From DASSQJ01 sp963726295 (GTDB lineage Bacteria; Actinomycetota; Actinomycetes; Actinomycetales; Dermatophilaceae), in NCBI GenBank assembly GCA_963726295.1, contig CAVSBW010000001.1:868001-932000 (forward strand): 64,000 bases of DNA, read 5' to 3'. Positions 51,739-59,316 of this stretch are shown piece by piece. How positions within the stretch are numbered: the stretch's first letter is position 1; the number at the start of each line of letters is the position of its first letter. The position numbers and the translations under genes are program-made. Under the pieces are notes generated by a model, which did not search any database, was not told the DNA's origin, and worked only from the letters and a program-made list of their open reading frames with translations.

Positions 51739-52020
51739 TCAGCCGCCCTGGGAGGCAGCATTGGTCTCGCACTGGCTGACGCGGGCCGCGTAGCCGTCGG
51801 TCCCCATGTACGCCTGCACCTCGTCGAGGCAGCGGTCGAGCTTCTCCTGGGCGACCTGCTGTGCCTGCTGCCCGGGGACCCACCACTGGGTGTAGCCCCA
51901 GGCGCCGGCCGAGCCCAGCGTCAGCACGGTGGCCACGACGATGGCCGCCCCCTTCCTGGCCGAGGGGGTGGGCACGTCCACGCTCTCGGTGGGTGATACC
52001 GCCACGCTGCTTGTCATCAC
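51739..52020 (-). CDS. Small single-pass membrane protein
   Basis: This 93-residue unknown protein has a polar N-terminus of about 22 residues, one membrane helix at about 24-43 (GAAIVVATVLTLGSAGAWGY), and an outer domain with QQAQQVAQEKLDRCLDEVQAY and a second Cys (VSQCETN), suggesting a disulfide outside the membrane. GGAGA precedes two possible starts, GTG 52020 and ATG 52017. The 268 bp downstream of its start region, up to the pseudogene end at 52286, hold nothing recognisable. Confidence 0.6.
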   Translation of the reverse strand: MMTSSVAVSPTESVDVPTPSARKGAAIVVATVLTLGSAGAWGYTQWWVPGQQAQQVAQEKLDRCLDEVQAYMGTDGYAARVSQCETNAASQGG

Positions 52021-52285
52021 ACAGGTCTCCTCTGAATCAGCCCCTGCATGGTTGTCGTCCGGCCCGACGTGATCGCCGTCCTCCCACGTCGTGTGGGCCT
52101 CAGTCCGTACTCAAGCAGCAGTCGGCCCTCGCGGTCCGGGATACGCGCGGAGCCGCCGGAGTTGTGTCCGTTCGGAGGAGACACGACCGGCGCTTGGGCC
52201 GATGGTGACGGCGAAGGATCGCCAGAACGGGCAGGGAGTGCGCGGGCCGTCTCCGGCGGAGTCGTCGGGCGTCCGGGAGCGAGCG

Positions 52286-53720
52286 TCAGGGACCGCGTCG
52301 GGGAGGGGCGTCGACGACGGGGCTGGCACCTGGGTCCAGGACCCGCACGATCCCGCGTCCATAGGCGCCCACCGCCTCGCCGACGGCGCCGTAGAAGGTG
52401 GGGAAGGCGTAGGCCGTCCGCGCCAGCTCCGAGACCGGGACCCGGGCCTGCACCGCGAGGGCGAGCATCCCCAGCACGTCGCCGGCCCTCGGTCCCACCA
52501 CCGTGGCCCCGAGCAGCCGGTCCTCGGCTCGAGCGACGACGAGGTGGAGCAGGCCCTCGTTGCCGACGCGGTGCACCCATCCTCGGAACGTGACGCGCAG
52601 GTCCTTGGTGGCGACGACTACGTCGTGCCCGGCCTCGCGGGCCGCCAGCTCGGTCAGGCCCACGGCGCCGACCTCGGGGTCGGTGAAGACCACGCGGGGG
52701 AGGGTGGCGTAGGAGACCGGCTCCGGATCTGCGCCCAGGATGTCCTCGACGGCGACTCGGCCCTGGTGGTGGGCGACCTCGGTGAGCAGGCCGACCCCGG
52801 CGACGTCCCCGATGGCCCAGAGCCGGTCGGCCGCACGCAGCCGGCTGTCGACCCCCACGAAGCCGGCGTTCGTGCGAGCTCCGGCGCGGGCGGCGCCGAC
52901 CCCGTCGGCGTCCGCGGTACGGCCGGTGGCGACGACGAGGTGTGCGGCGACGACTGACGACCCGTCGGTGAGCTCGGCCACGACCTCCCGCCCCCCCGCC
53001 GTGGACCCGGGCCACGGCGACGCCGGTGCGGAGCGCCACTCCGTCGGCGGCAAGGGCGTTCGCGAGCACCGCTGAGGCAGCGGGCTCCTCGTCGGGCAGC
53101 ACTCGGTTCCGGCCCTCGATGACCGTGACCCAATCCGAAGCGCGCGAGGATCTGCGCCAGTTCGCACCCCACTCCGCGGCCCAGCACGACGAGCGAGTCG
53201 GGCAGCGCCTCGGCGGAGATGACGTCGTGCGTGGTCCAGATGGGCACCTCGGTGAGGCCGTGGACGGGCGGGAGGGACGGTTGCGAGCCGGTGGCGAGGA
53301 GGACCCCCTGTCGCGCCCGGAGCACCGTGTCGCCCACGCGCACGGTACGGGGTCCGACGAGCTCGCCCCGTCCCCGCAGGAAGCGTCCGCCGCGGGCGGT
53401 GAACCGGTCGACGCCCGCGGAGTCGTCCCACCCGCCGGTGACCTCGGCCCGCAGCCCGGCCGCGACCGGCGCCCAGTCCGGCGTGACGTCGACACGACCC
53501 ACGCGGCCGTCCGCCCGACGTGCCTCGGCGAGCAGGCCGGCGGTGCGGGTGAGGCCACTTCGTGGGCAGGCAGGCCCAGAACGGGCACTCGCCACCGATG
53601 AGGCGCTCCTCGACGCCGACGACGTCGACACCGGCGCGAGCCAGCCGCAGCGAGGCGTCCTCACCGCAGGTGCCCATCCCGAGGACGACGACGTCGCAGG
53701 TCAGCTCCGGGGCCGGACAT
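52286..53720 (-). pseudogene. Frameshifted lipoamide-dehydrogenase/mercuric-reductase-like flavoprotein gene
   Basis: A pyridine-nucleotide disulfide oxidoreductase is spread over three reading frames. It opens with CDVVVLGMGTCGEDASLRLA (FAD) and the redox disulfide GGECPFWACLPTK, then shifts near 53558-53563. The NAD region (VVLGRGVGCELAQILARFG) shifts near 53131-53136. DWVTVIEGRNRVLPDEEP then shifts at a run of seven C (52991-52997). The rest (ATGRTADADG, AIGDVAG, VVFTDPEVGAVG, HRVGNEGLLH, TAYAFPTFYGAVGEAVG) returns to the first frame. Each shift acts like one extra base. The only good ATG upstream of the FAD motif (53720) is in yet another frame. Either a decayed gene or clustered sequencing errors. 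Confidence 0.85.
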
Positions 53721-53767
53721 GCGACGGGTCCGCACGAGCAGCCAAGCCACCCGTGCGGACCCGTCGC
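53721..53767 (-). terminator. Perfect 16-bp hairpin after glnA
   Basis: Arms 53721-53736 and 53752-53767 are exact complements with a 15-nt loop, 44 bp past the glnA stop. The distal arm abuts the ATG at 53720 of the broken oxidoreductase gene. Confidence 0.85.
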
Positions 53768-53810
53768 GCACGAGGAGAACCCTCGCGCTCCGCTGATCTG
53801 CGGATGCGGG

Positions 53811-55235
53811 TCAGATGTCGAAGTACATCTCGAACTCGTGCGGGTGCGGGCGGAAGCGGATCGGGTCCACCTCGTTGGTGCGCTTGTAGTCGACCCAGGC
53901 CGCGATGAGGTCCTCGGTGAAGACGTCGCCCTCGGTGAGGAACTCGTGGTCGGCCTCGAGCGCGTTGAGGACGTCGGTCAGCGATCCCGGAACCTGCGCG
54001 ATGGACTCGTGCTCCTCCGGTGGCAGCTCGTAGAGGTCCTTGTCCACCGGCTCGGGCGGCTCGATGCGGTTCTTGATGCCGTCCAGGCCCGCCATCAGCT
54101 GCGCCGCGAAGCACAGGTACGGGTTGCTCGACGGGTCGGGGACGCGGAACTCGATGCGCTTGGCCTTCGGGCTGTCACCGGTGATCGGGATGCGTACGCA
54201 GGCGGAGCGGTTGCGCGCCGAGTACACGAGGTTCACCGGCGCCTCGTAGCCCGGCACCAGGCGGTGGTAGCTGTTCACCGTCGGGTTCGTGAAGGCCAGC
54301 AGCGCCGGGGCGTGCTTGAGCAGGCCACCGATGTACCAGCGGGCGAGGTCCGAGAGGCCGCCGTAGCCGCGCTCGTCGTAGAAGAGCGGCTCGCCGTCCT
54401 TCCAGAGCGACTGGTGCGTGTGCATCCCCGAGCCGTTGTCGCCGAAGATCGGCTTCGGCATGAAGGTCGCGGTCTTGCCGATGCCCCACACCGTGTTCTT
54501 GACGACGTACTTGAACTTCATCATGTCGTCGCCGGACTGCAGGAGGGTGTTGAACCGGTAGTTGATCTCCTGCTGGCCCGCGGTGCCGACCTCGTGGTGG
54601 CTGCGCTCGACCTCGATGCCGACCTCGGCGAGGTTGAGGCAGATCTTGTCGCGGGTGTCGGCGAAGTGGTCGACCGGCGGCACGGGGAAGTAGCCGCCCT
54701 TGTACCGGGTCTTGTACCCCCGGTTGCCGCCGTCCTCCGCCCGTCCGGTGTTCCATGCGGCCTCGACGGAGTCGATGAAGTAGTAGCCGGCGCTCTGCTT
54801 GGTCTCGAAGCGCACGTCGTCGAAGATGTAGAACTCGGCCTCCGCACCGAAGTAGGCGGTGTCGGCGATGCCGGTGGACTTCAGATAGGCCTCGGCCTTC
54901 GCCGCGATGTTCCGCGGGTCGCGGGGGTACGGCTCACCGGTGAACGGGTCGACGATGCTGAAGTTCATGATCAGCGTCCTCTCGGCCCGGAACGGGTCGA
55001 GGTACGCCGTCGTGGGGTCCGGGATGAGCTTCATGTCGGACTCGTGGATGGCCTGGAAGCCGCGGATCGAGGATCCGTCGAACATCTGGCCGTTGGTGAA
55101 GAAGTCCTTGTCGACCGTCTGGGCGGGCACGTTGAAGTGCTGCATGATGCCTGGCAGGTCGCAGAACCGGATGTCGACGAACTTGACGTCCTCGGACTCG
55201 ATGTACGCGAGGACCTCGTCAGCAGAGCTGAACAA
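53811..55235 (-). CDS. glnA: Glutamine synthetase type I (GlnA)
   Basis: This 474-residue enzyme makes glutamine from glutamate, ammonia and ATP. Motifs: MFDGSSIRGFQAIHESDM, FGAEAEFYIFDDVRF (metal Glu), KGGYFPVPPVDH, ERSHHEVGTAGQQEINYRF, PIFGDNGSGMHTHQSLW and RNRSACVRIP. Tyr402 in KDLYELPPEE is the adenylylation site, so GlnE control is expected. The start is TTG 55235, 7 nt after AGGAGG; no ATG or GTG is available nearby, and VLAYIESEDVKFVDIRF begins right after. A perfect double GlnR box and a -10 box lie upstream. Confidence 0.97.
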   Translation of the reverse strand: MFSSADEVLAYIESEDVKFVDIRFCDLPGIMQHFNVPAQTVDKDFFTNGQMFDGSSIRGFQAIHESDMKLIPDPTTAYLDPFRAERTLIMNFSIVDPFTGEPYPRDPRNIAAKAEAYLKSTGIADTAYFGAEAEFYIFDDVRFETKQSAGYYFIDSVEAAWNTGRAEDGGNRGYKTRYKGGYFPVPPVDHFADTRDKICLNLAEVGIEVERSHHEVGTAGQQEINYRFNTLLQSGDDMMKFKYVVKNTVWGIGKTATFMPKPIFGDNGSGMHTHQSLWKDGEPLFYDERGYGGLSDLARWYIGGLLKHAPALLAFTNPTVNSYHRLVPGYEAPVNLVYSARNRSACVRIPITGDSPKAKRIEFRVPDPSSNPYLCFAAQLMAGLDGIKNRIEPPEPVDKDLYELPPEEHESIAQVPGSLTDVLNALEADHEFLTEGDVFTEDLIAAWVDYKRTNEVDPIRFRPHPHEFEMYFDI

Positions 55236-55295
55236 TGCTGAACCTCCTGGTTCGGTGCAGGGACCGGGGGAACGGTCCCAGGGGCGTTCCCGACG

Positions 55296-55301
55296 ACGCT
55301 A
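55296..55301 (-). promoter_or_regulatory. -10 box of glnA
   Basis: TAGCGT on the minus strand, 60 bp before the TTG start and 10 bp downstream of the GlnR box. The leader contains a 7-bp hairpin (55260-55279) and the AGGAGG site. Confidence 0.55.
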
Positions 55302-55311
55302 GGGCGGCGCG

Positions 55312-55349
55312 GTTTCCCGACCGTGACCCGGACGTTTCGCCGGTGTAAC
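55312..55349 (-). promoter_or_regulatory. Double GlnR box upstream of glnA
   Basis: Read on the minus strand: GTTAC-N6-GAAAC-N6-GTCAC-N6-GAAAC. This is an exact match to the actinobacterial GlnR consensus gTnAC-n6-GaAAC in both half-boxes. It covers the -35 region of the glnA promoter, 77 bp before the start. It is also 76 bp upstream of the divergent RDD gene. Confidence 0.93.
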
Positions 55350-55412
55350 GCGGACCACCGTATCAACGTGTGGGATGGCCCGCCCGAAGCGTGGACAGGG
55401 GTGAGACGGCCC

Positions 55413-55418
55413 TACAGT
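55413..55418 (+). promoter_or_regulatory. -10 box of the RDD gene (leaderless-type)
   Basis: TACAGT ends 6 nt before the GTG at 55425. Confidence 0.55.
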
Positions 55419-55424
55419 GGCGGC

Positions 55425-55898
55425 GTGAGCGCCTCCCGCGACGAGCCCACGGACATCCCGTGGGATGCCGAGAGCGCCGGTGGCCCGTCGCGCCCGGGCT
55501 TCCTGCGACGGCTCGGCGCGTTCACGGTCGACTGGGTCATCGCCGTCCTCGTGACCTTTCTCGTGCTGCCCTACGACCTCTACACGGGGTCGGGGCCCGT
55601 GCCCGACACCGTGCTGGGTGTGCCGGAGAGCTCCTGGGCGGTGCTCGGGGTCTTCTTCGTCGTCACCGCGACCCTCGTCGCGCTCACGGGCTCCACCGTC
55701 GGCCACCGCCTCTTCTCCCTGCAGGTGTGGCAGGTCAGACCCGGCCCCTTCCCGCTCCAGGTCCTGCTGCGCACCGCGCTCGCGTGCCTCTTCCTCCCCG
55801 CTCTGGTGGTCCTCGACGACGGCCGCGGACTGCACGACCTCGCCGCCGGCACCCGACTCGTCCGGTTGCCCGCGCAAGGGCCGCGGGTAGACGGATGA
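55425..55898 (+). CDS. RDD family membrane protein
   Basis: This 157-residue protein has three membrane helices (about 31-50, 66-85 and a third at about 105-125). RRLGAFTVDWVIAVLV at the first helix carries the Arg/Asp pair of the RDD family, and GSTVGHRLFSLQV follows the second helix. RDD proteins are suspected ion or small-molecule carriers. An RDD gene beside glnA is conserved in actinobacteria including mycobacteria. The GTG start is supported by the -10 box 6 nt before it. Confidence 0.85.
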   Translation: MSASRDEPTDIPWDAESAGGPSRPGFLRRLGAFTVDWVIAVLVTFLVLPYDLYTGSGPVPDTVLGVPESSWAVLGVFFVVTATLVALTGSTVGHRLFSLQVWQVRPGPFPLQVLLRTALACLFLPALVVLDDGRGLHDLAAGTRLVRLPAQGPRVDG

Positions 55899-56029
55899 CC
55901 CCGAGCATCCGCTCTCAGGTCGGAGAGTGACGTAGGCGACATCCTGTGCGTTTGCTGAACTACTACGTCTTGTAGGAGGATGGCTCTGCCGGGGCACCCC
56001 GGTACCAGACCACCACCACAGGAGTGGAC

Positions 56030-56485
56030 ATGACCACCACCTCGGAAACCACCGTCAGCGAGACCCGGTCGGGCAACGGCTTCATCAAGGTCAGCGGTTG
56101 GATCGTCGCCGTGATCGGCGCGCTCATGCTCATCGGCGGCGCGACCACCTGGGTGCTCGTGCAGAGCCAGCTCACCGCCGAGAACATCACCGTCGCCGAG
56201 GACGCCTCGATGCTCGCCGGCAACGACGTCAACGGCCCGTTCAGCGCCTACGCGGAGGCCGACATCATCAACCACCACGCCCTCGAGGCCTCCGGCGGCA
56301 AGACCTACGCCGAGCTGGACCGCGAGGACCCGGTCCGCGCGACCGTCATGAACGCCTCGTTCCTCCGCGCCAGCCTCTTCACCTCCGTGCTCGCCTTCGG
56401 CGTCAGCGCGATGGCGATGGCACTGGGTGTCGTCCAGATCCTTCTCGGGGTCTCGATGACAAAGCTGGCCAGGACCAACGTCTGA
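56030..56485 (+). CDS. Two-helix membrane protein of unknown function
   Basis: This 151-residue protein has a first membrane helix at about 26-48 (GWIVAVIGALMLIGGATTWV) and a second at about 114-138. An extracytoplasmic segment between them reads ITVAEDASMLAGNDVNGPFSAYAEADIINHHAL. Close relatives are sometimes labelled aromatic ring-opening dioxygenase LigA, but no metal-binding or catalytic motif of that enzyme is present, so I treat it as uncharacterised. ATG 56030 follows GGAG with 5-nt spacing. The leader holds a CCGGGG-CA-CCCCGG hairpin (55989-56002). Confidence 0.8.
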   Translation: MTTTSETTVSETRSGNGFIKVSGWIVAVIGALMLIGGATTWVLVQSQLTAENITVAEDASMLAGNDVNGPFSAYAEADIINHHALEASGGKTYAELDREDPVRATVMNASFLRASLFTSVLAFGVSAMAMALGVVQILLGVSMTKLARTNV

Positions 56486-56522
56486 CCCCGCCATCCCGGG
56501 TCGGCCTCGCTCGACCAACCAT

Positions 56523-56555
56523 CCGGCCCCGCCGCGCACGACGCGGCGGGGCCGG
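56523..56555. terminator. Perfect 14-bp bidirectional terminator
   Basis: Arms 56523-56536 and 56542-56555 with loop CACGA lie between two converging genes. Confidence 0.9.
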
Positions 56556-56605
56556 TTCACGTCCGAGGCCGAGCCCCAGCGCGGCGTGACCGTGGGTGGT
56601 GGCGG

Positions 56606-57340
56606 TCAGCGACCCCTCATGGCGCGGCGGTCCATCCGCGCCTTGGTGGGGTCGACGCCCTTGGGGACCGGCGGCCGGAGGCCACCCAGCGACTTCAGTC
56701 GCTTGTTGACGACGGACACCTCGGCCTTGGTGAGCACGGGCTTCATCCGGGTCAGGCGGCTGGAGATCTTGCGGATCGGCACCTCGTCCTCGCCGTCGCC
56801 GACGACCCAGAGGTGCACCGGCACACCGGGAGCCACCCGGGCGACCTTCTTCTCCTCCTGCTTGAGGAGCCGGCGCACGCGGCCGGTGGGTCCCTCGCCG
56901 ATGAGGACGATGCCGGGGCGACCGAGGGCGCGGAACACCATCGCTGCGCCGGCCAGGTCCTGGGCGCGCGTGCCACGTGCACCGTCGAGCGCCACCGGCT
57001 CCTGGTCGGCGAACCAGCCCCGTTTTCCCAACCCGTTGAGGGTGGCGCCCGCAGCGCCCACCTGCCCGTCGAGGGCGTTGTACATCGCGGTGTTGCCGCG
57101 CCGGTTCATGACCAGCGTCGCGGCGACGAGGGCGGCCGGCAGGGCAATGAAGACCGAGTACCAGAACCACCCGCTGCCGATTCCGGCGAAGATCGCGCCG
57201 AGGGCGACGATGACGACGAAGGCGAGCACTGCGGCACCGAGCATCCACCACCCGAGCCTGGGGTCGAGGGACTTGATGGCGCGGTACGCCTGACGGATCT
57301 CGGCGATGCGGCCGGTCTTCTTGGCGGGCTGGTCGGACAC
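56606..57340 (-). CDS. DUF4191 membrane protein
   Basis: This 244-residue protein has two membrane helices at about 33-55 and 59-80, then a basic cytoplasmic domain with GKRGWFADQEPVALDGARGTRAQDLAGAAMVFRALGRPG and a conserved C-terminus (KSLGGLRPPVPKGVDPTKARMDRRAMRGR ends it in outline). It is the counterpart of the conserved membrane protein found between lipA and glnA in mycobacteria. The function is unknown. The GTG start at 57340 follows AGGAG. It lies 56 bp downstream of lipA on the same strand and may share its transcript. Confidence 0.88.
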   Translation of the reverse strand: MSDQPAKKTGRIAEIRQAYRAIKSLDPRLGWWMLGAAVLAFVVIVALGAIFAGIGSGWFWYSVFIALPAALVAATLVMNRRGNTAMYNALDGQVGAAGATLNGLGKRGWFADQEPVALDGARGTRAQDLAGAAMVFRALGRPGIVLIGEGPTGRVRRLLKQEEKKVARVAPGVPVHLWVVGDGEDEVPIRKISSRLTRMKPVLTKAEVSVVNKRLKSLGGLRPPVPKGVDPTKARMDRRAMRGR

Positions 57341-57396
57341 GGGGGCGGTGCTCCTGGTGGGGACGGGCTGCTCCGCGGGATGCAGCGGACGAGACC

Positions 57397-58422
57397 TCAG
57401 GATACGTGCCCGGCGGAACGGGCCACCAGCGTCGACGCCTCCTGCCGGGCGGGGTCCGAGGCGGCGTCGGCGAGGTGGGCCAGGTGGTCGGGTATCGACC
57501 GACCCCACCGCCGCATGGCGGTGGCCCAGAGACGGCCGGCGCGGTAGCTGCTGCGGACGAGCGGACCGGCCATCACGCCCTTGAATCCGACCTCGTCGGC
57601 GACCTCGGACCAATGGACGAACTCCTCCGGCCTCACCCAGCGGTCGATCGGGTGGTGCATGGGCGAGGGCCGCAGGTACTGGGTGATCGTGAGGATGTCG
57701 CAGCCGGCGTCGTGCAGGTCGCGGATGGCGGCGTCGACCTCGTGGTCCTCCTCGCCCATGCCGAGGATGAGGTTGGACTTGGTGACCAGGCCGGCTTCGC
57801 GGGCCATCGAGAGCACCCGCAGCGACTTCTCGTAGGTGAACGCCGGGCGGATGCGGCGGAAGATCCGCGGCACCGTCTCGAGGTTGTGCGCGAACACCTC
57901 GGGCCGCGCGTCGAAGACCTGGCCGACGAGCTCGGGGCGGGCGCCGAAGTCGGGCGGGAGGATCTCGACGCCGGTGTTCGGGTTGAGCTCGTGGATCCGG
58001 CGGATGGTCTCGGCGTAGAGGCCGGCGGCGCCGTCGGGCAGGTCGTCGCGGGCGACGCCGGTGACGGTGGAGTAGCGCAGGCCCATGGTGCGGACCGACT
58101 CGGCCACGCGCAGTGGCTCGCCCTCGTCGAGGGGCTGGGGGCGCCCGGTGGCGATGTCGCAGAAGTCGCAGCGCCGGGTGCACGTGTCGCCACCGATGAG
58201 GAAGGTCGCCTCGCGGTCCTCCCAGCACTCGAAGATGTTGGGGCAGCCGGCCTCCTGGCACACGGTGTGCAGCCCTTGGCCCTTGACCATCGAGTGGATC
58301 TCGGTGAACTCCGGGCCCATCTTCGCCGTGGTCCGGATCCACTCGGGCTTGCGCTCGATTGGGGTCTCGGCATTGCGCGCCTCCACGCGCAGCAGGCGGC
58401 GTCCCTCGGGTGCGACAGTCAC
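57397..58422 (-). CDS. lipA: Lipoyl synthase LipA
   Basis: This 341-residue radical-SAM enzyme inserts two sulfurs into protein-bound octanoyl chains. The auxiliary iron-sulfur cluster cysteines are in HTVCQEAGCPNIFECWE. The radical-SAM CxxxCxxC is in GDTCTRRCDFCDIATG. Further motifs are TVTGVARDDLPDGAAGLYAET and TITQYLRPSPMHHPIDRWV. I chose GTG 58422: it has a -10 box 7 nt upstream and homology begins just after. Extending to 58539 would translate the 26-bp repeats. Confidence 0.96.
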   Translation of the reverse strand: MTVAPEGRRLLRVEARNAETPIERKPEWIRTTAKMGPEFTEIHSMVKGQGLHTVCQEAGCPNIFECWEDREATFLIGGDTCTRRCDFCDIATGRPQPLDEGEPLRVAESVRTMGLRYSTVTGVARDDLPDGAAGLYAETIRRIHELNPNTGVEILPPDFGARPELVGQVFDARPEVFAHNLETVPRIFRRIRPAFTYEKSLRVLSMAREAGLVTKSNLILGMGEEDHEVDAAIRDLHDAGCDILTITQYLRPSPMHHPIDRWVRPEEFVHWSEVADEVGFKGVMAGPLVRSSYRAGRLWATAMRRWGRSIPDHLAHLADAASDPARQEASTLVARSAGHVS

Positions 58423-58429
58423 GGGGTCA

Positions 58430-58435
58430 ACCCTA
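58430..58435 (-). promoter_or_regulatory. -10 box of lipA (leaderless-type)
   Basis: TAGGGT on the minus strand ends 7 nt before the lipA GTG. Confidence 0.6.
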
Positions 58436-58436
58436 C

Positions 58437-58514
58437 GTCCGACACCCGGCCCATCCCGAAACGTCCGACACCCGGTCCCTCCCGAAACGTCCGACACCCG
58501 GTCCCTCCCGAAAC
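58437..58514. repeat. Three tandem 26-bp repeats between lipB and lipA
   Basis: Units at 58437, 58463 and 58489, each starting GTCCGACACCCGG and ending CCCGAAAC. The last two are identical; the first differs at two bases. They lie immediately upstream of the lipA -10 box, where a regulator would bind. Confidence 0.93.
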
Positions 58515-58587
58515 GCGGAGTCAGGAGCATCCCGCCCACTTCGGATGCCCTTGCGTCCTGACCCCGCGAAGTCTTCCTGACTCCGCG
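58514..58587. promoter_or_regulatory. Long-range inverted repeat between lipB and lipA
   Basis: CGCGGAGTCAGGA (58514-58526) and its exact complement (58575-58587) enclose 48 bp containing a further TCCTGACCCCGCG copy. It can form a large stem after the lipB stop; possible terminator or operator. Confidence 0.6.
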
Positions 58588-58603
58588 GGACCAGACGGTG
58601 GGG

Positions 58604-59242
58604 TCAGGGGCGGGTCAGGACGTCGGTGAGGTGCTTCTCGGCGTAGGGCAGCACGTCGGCCACCGTGACGGTGCGCCCGGCCTCGCGGGACAGCGAGGAG
58701 ACGCCGGCGTCCGCGATGCCGCACGGGATGATGGGGTCGGCCCAACCGAGGTCGCAGTCGCAATTGAGCGCGAATCCGTGCATGGTCACCCGGCGGCTCA
58801 CCCGCACCCCGATGGCCCCGAGCTTGCGGTCGGGACCGCGGTCGTCGGCGGGCACCCACACCCCGCTGCGGCCCTCGACCCGGACCGTCTCGACCCCGAA
58901 CTCGCGCGTGGTGCGCATCATCGCCTCCTCGAGCCGCCGCACGTGCGCGACGACGTCGATGGGGACCTCCGGCAGCCGGACGATCGGGTAGCCGACGAGC
59001 TGGCCGGGGCCGTGCCACGTGATCTTCCCGCCGCGGTCGACGTCGACCACGGGGGTGCCGTCGGTGGGCCGCTCGTGCGGCTCGGTGCGCTTACCGGCGG
59101 TGTAGACCGCCCGGTGTTCGAGCAGCAACGTGGTGTCCTCGAGGGTGCCGTCGACGACCTGCGCGTGCACCTCGCGCTGGGTCGCCCACGCCTCCTCGTA
59201 GTCGACGAGGTCGGGCGCGAAGCCGAGGTGCACGATCCGCAT
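58604..59242 (-). CDS. lipB: Octanoyl-ACP:protein N-octanoyltransferase LipB
   Basis: This 212-residue enzyme transfers octanoate from ACP to lipoyl domains, the step before LipA. Motifs: RGGKITWHGPGQLVGYPIV, the catalytic Lys in RKLGAIGVRVSRRVTMHGFALN, and the catalytic Cys in IIPCGIADAGVSSL. Length is standard. ATG 59242 has TAGCGT 6 nt upstream, predicting a leaderless mRNA. It lies 181 bp upstream of lipA on the same strand, but the intervening repeats and the separate -10 box suggest independent control. Confidence 0.97.
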   Translation of the reverse strand: MRIVHLGFAPDLVDYEEAWATQREVHAQVVDGTLEDTTLLLEHRAVYTAGKRTEPHERPTDGTPVVDVDRGGKITWHGPGQLVGYPIVRLPEVPIDVVAHVRRLEEAMMRTTREFGVETVRVEGRSGVWVPADDRGPDRKLGAIGVRVSRRVTMHGFALNCDCDLGWADPIIPCGIADAGVSSLSREAGRTVTVADVLPYAEKHLTDVLTRP

Positions 59243-59248
59243 GGGGCC

Positions 59249-59254
59249 ACGCTA
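59249..59254 (-). promoter_or_regulatory. -10 box of lipB (leaderless-type)
   Basis: TAGCGT on the minus strand ends 6 nt before the lipB ATG. Confidence 0.55.
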
Positions 59255-59303
59255 CGCCCGGAGTGTCGTCGAACCCCGGCGCGGGGCTCCCTCAGCAACC
59301 TCT

Positions 59304-59309
59304 TAGGCT
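59304..59309 (+). promoter_or_regulatory. -10 box of the MMPL gene (leaderless-type)
   Basis: TAGGCT ends 7 nt before the ATG at 59317. Confidence 0.55.
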
Positions 59310-59316
59310 GTGCGGC

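Noticed and set aside
53562..55241. 559-residue plus-strand frame across glnA
   Set aside because: Antisense shadow of glnA, with no motif and no ribosome-binding site.
56030..56485. Label as aromatic ring-opening dioxygenase LigA
   Set aside because: The protein is a two-helix membrane protein without metal ligands; that name is a propagated misannotation.
58437..58514. Possible CRISPR array (26-bp repeats)
   Set aside because: Only three copies, directly adjacent with no spacers, and no cas genes nearby.
58423..58539. N-terminal extension of LipA to 58539
   Set aside because: The added residues translate the 26-bp repeats, and a -10 box sits 7 nt before GTG 58422.
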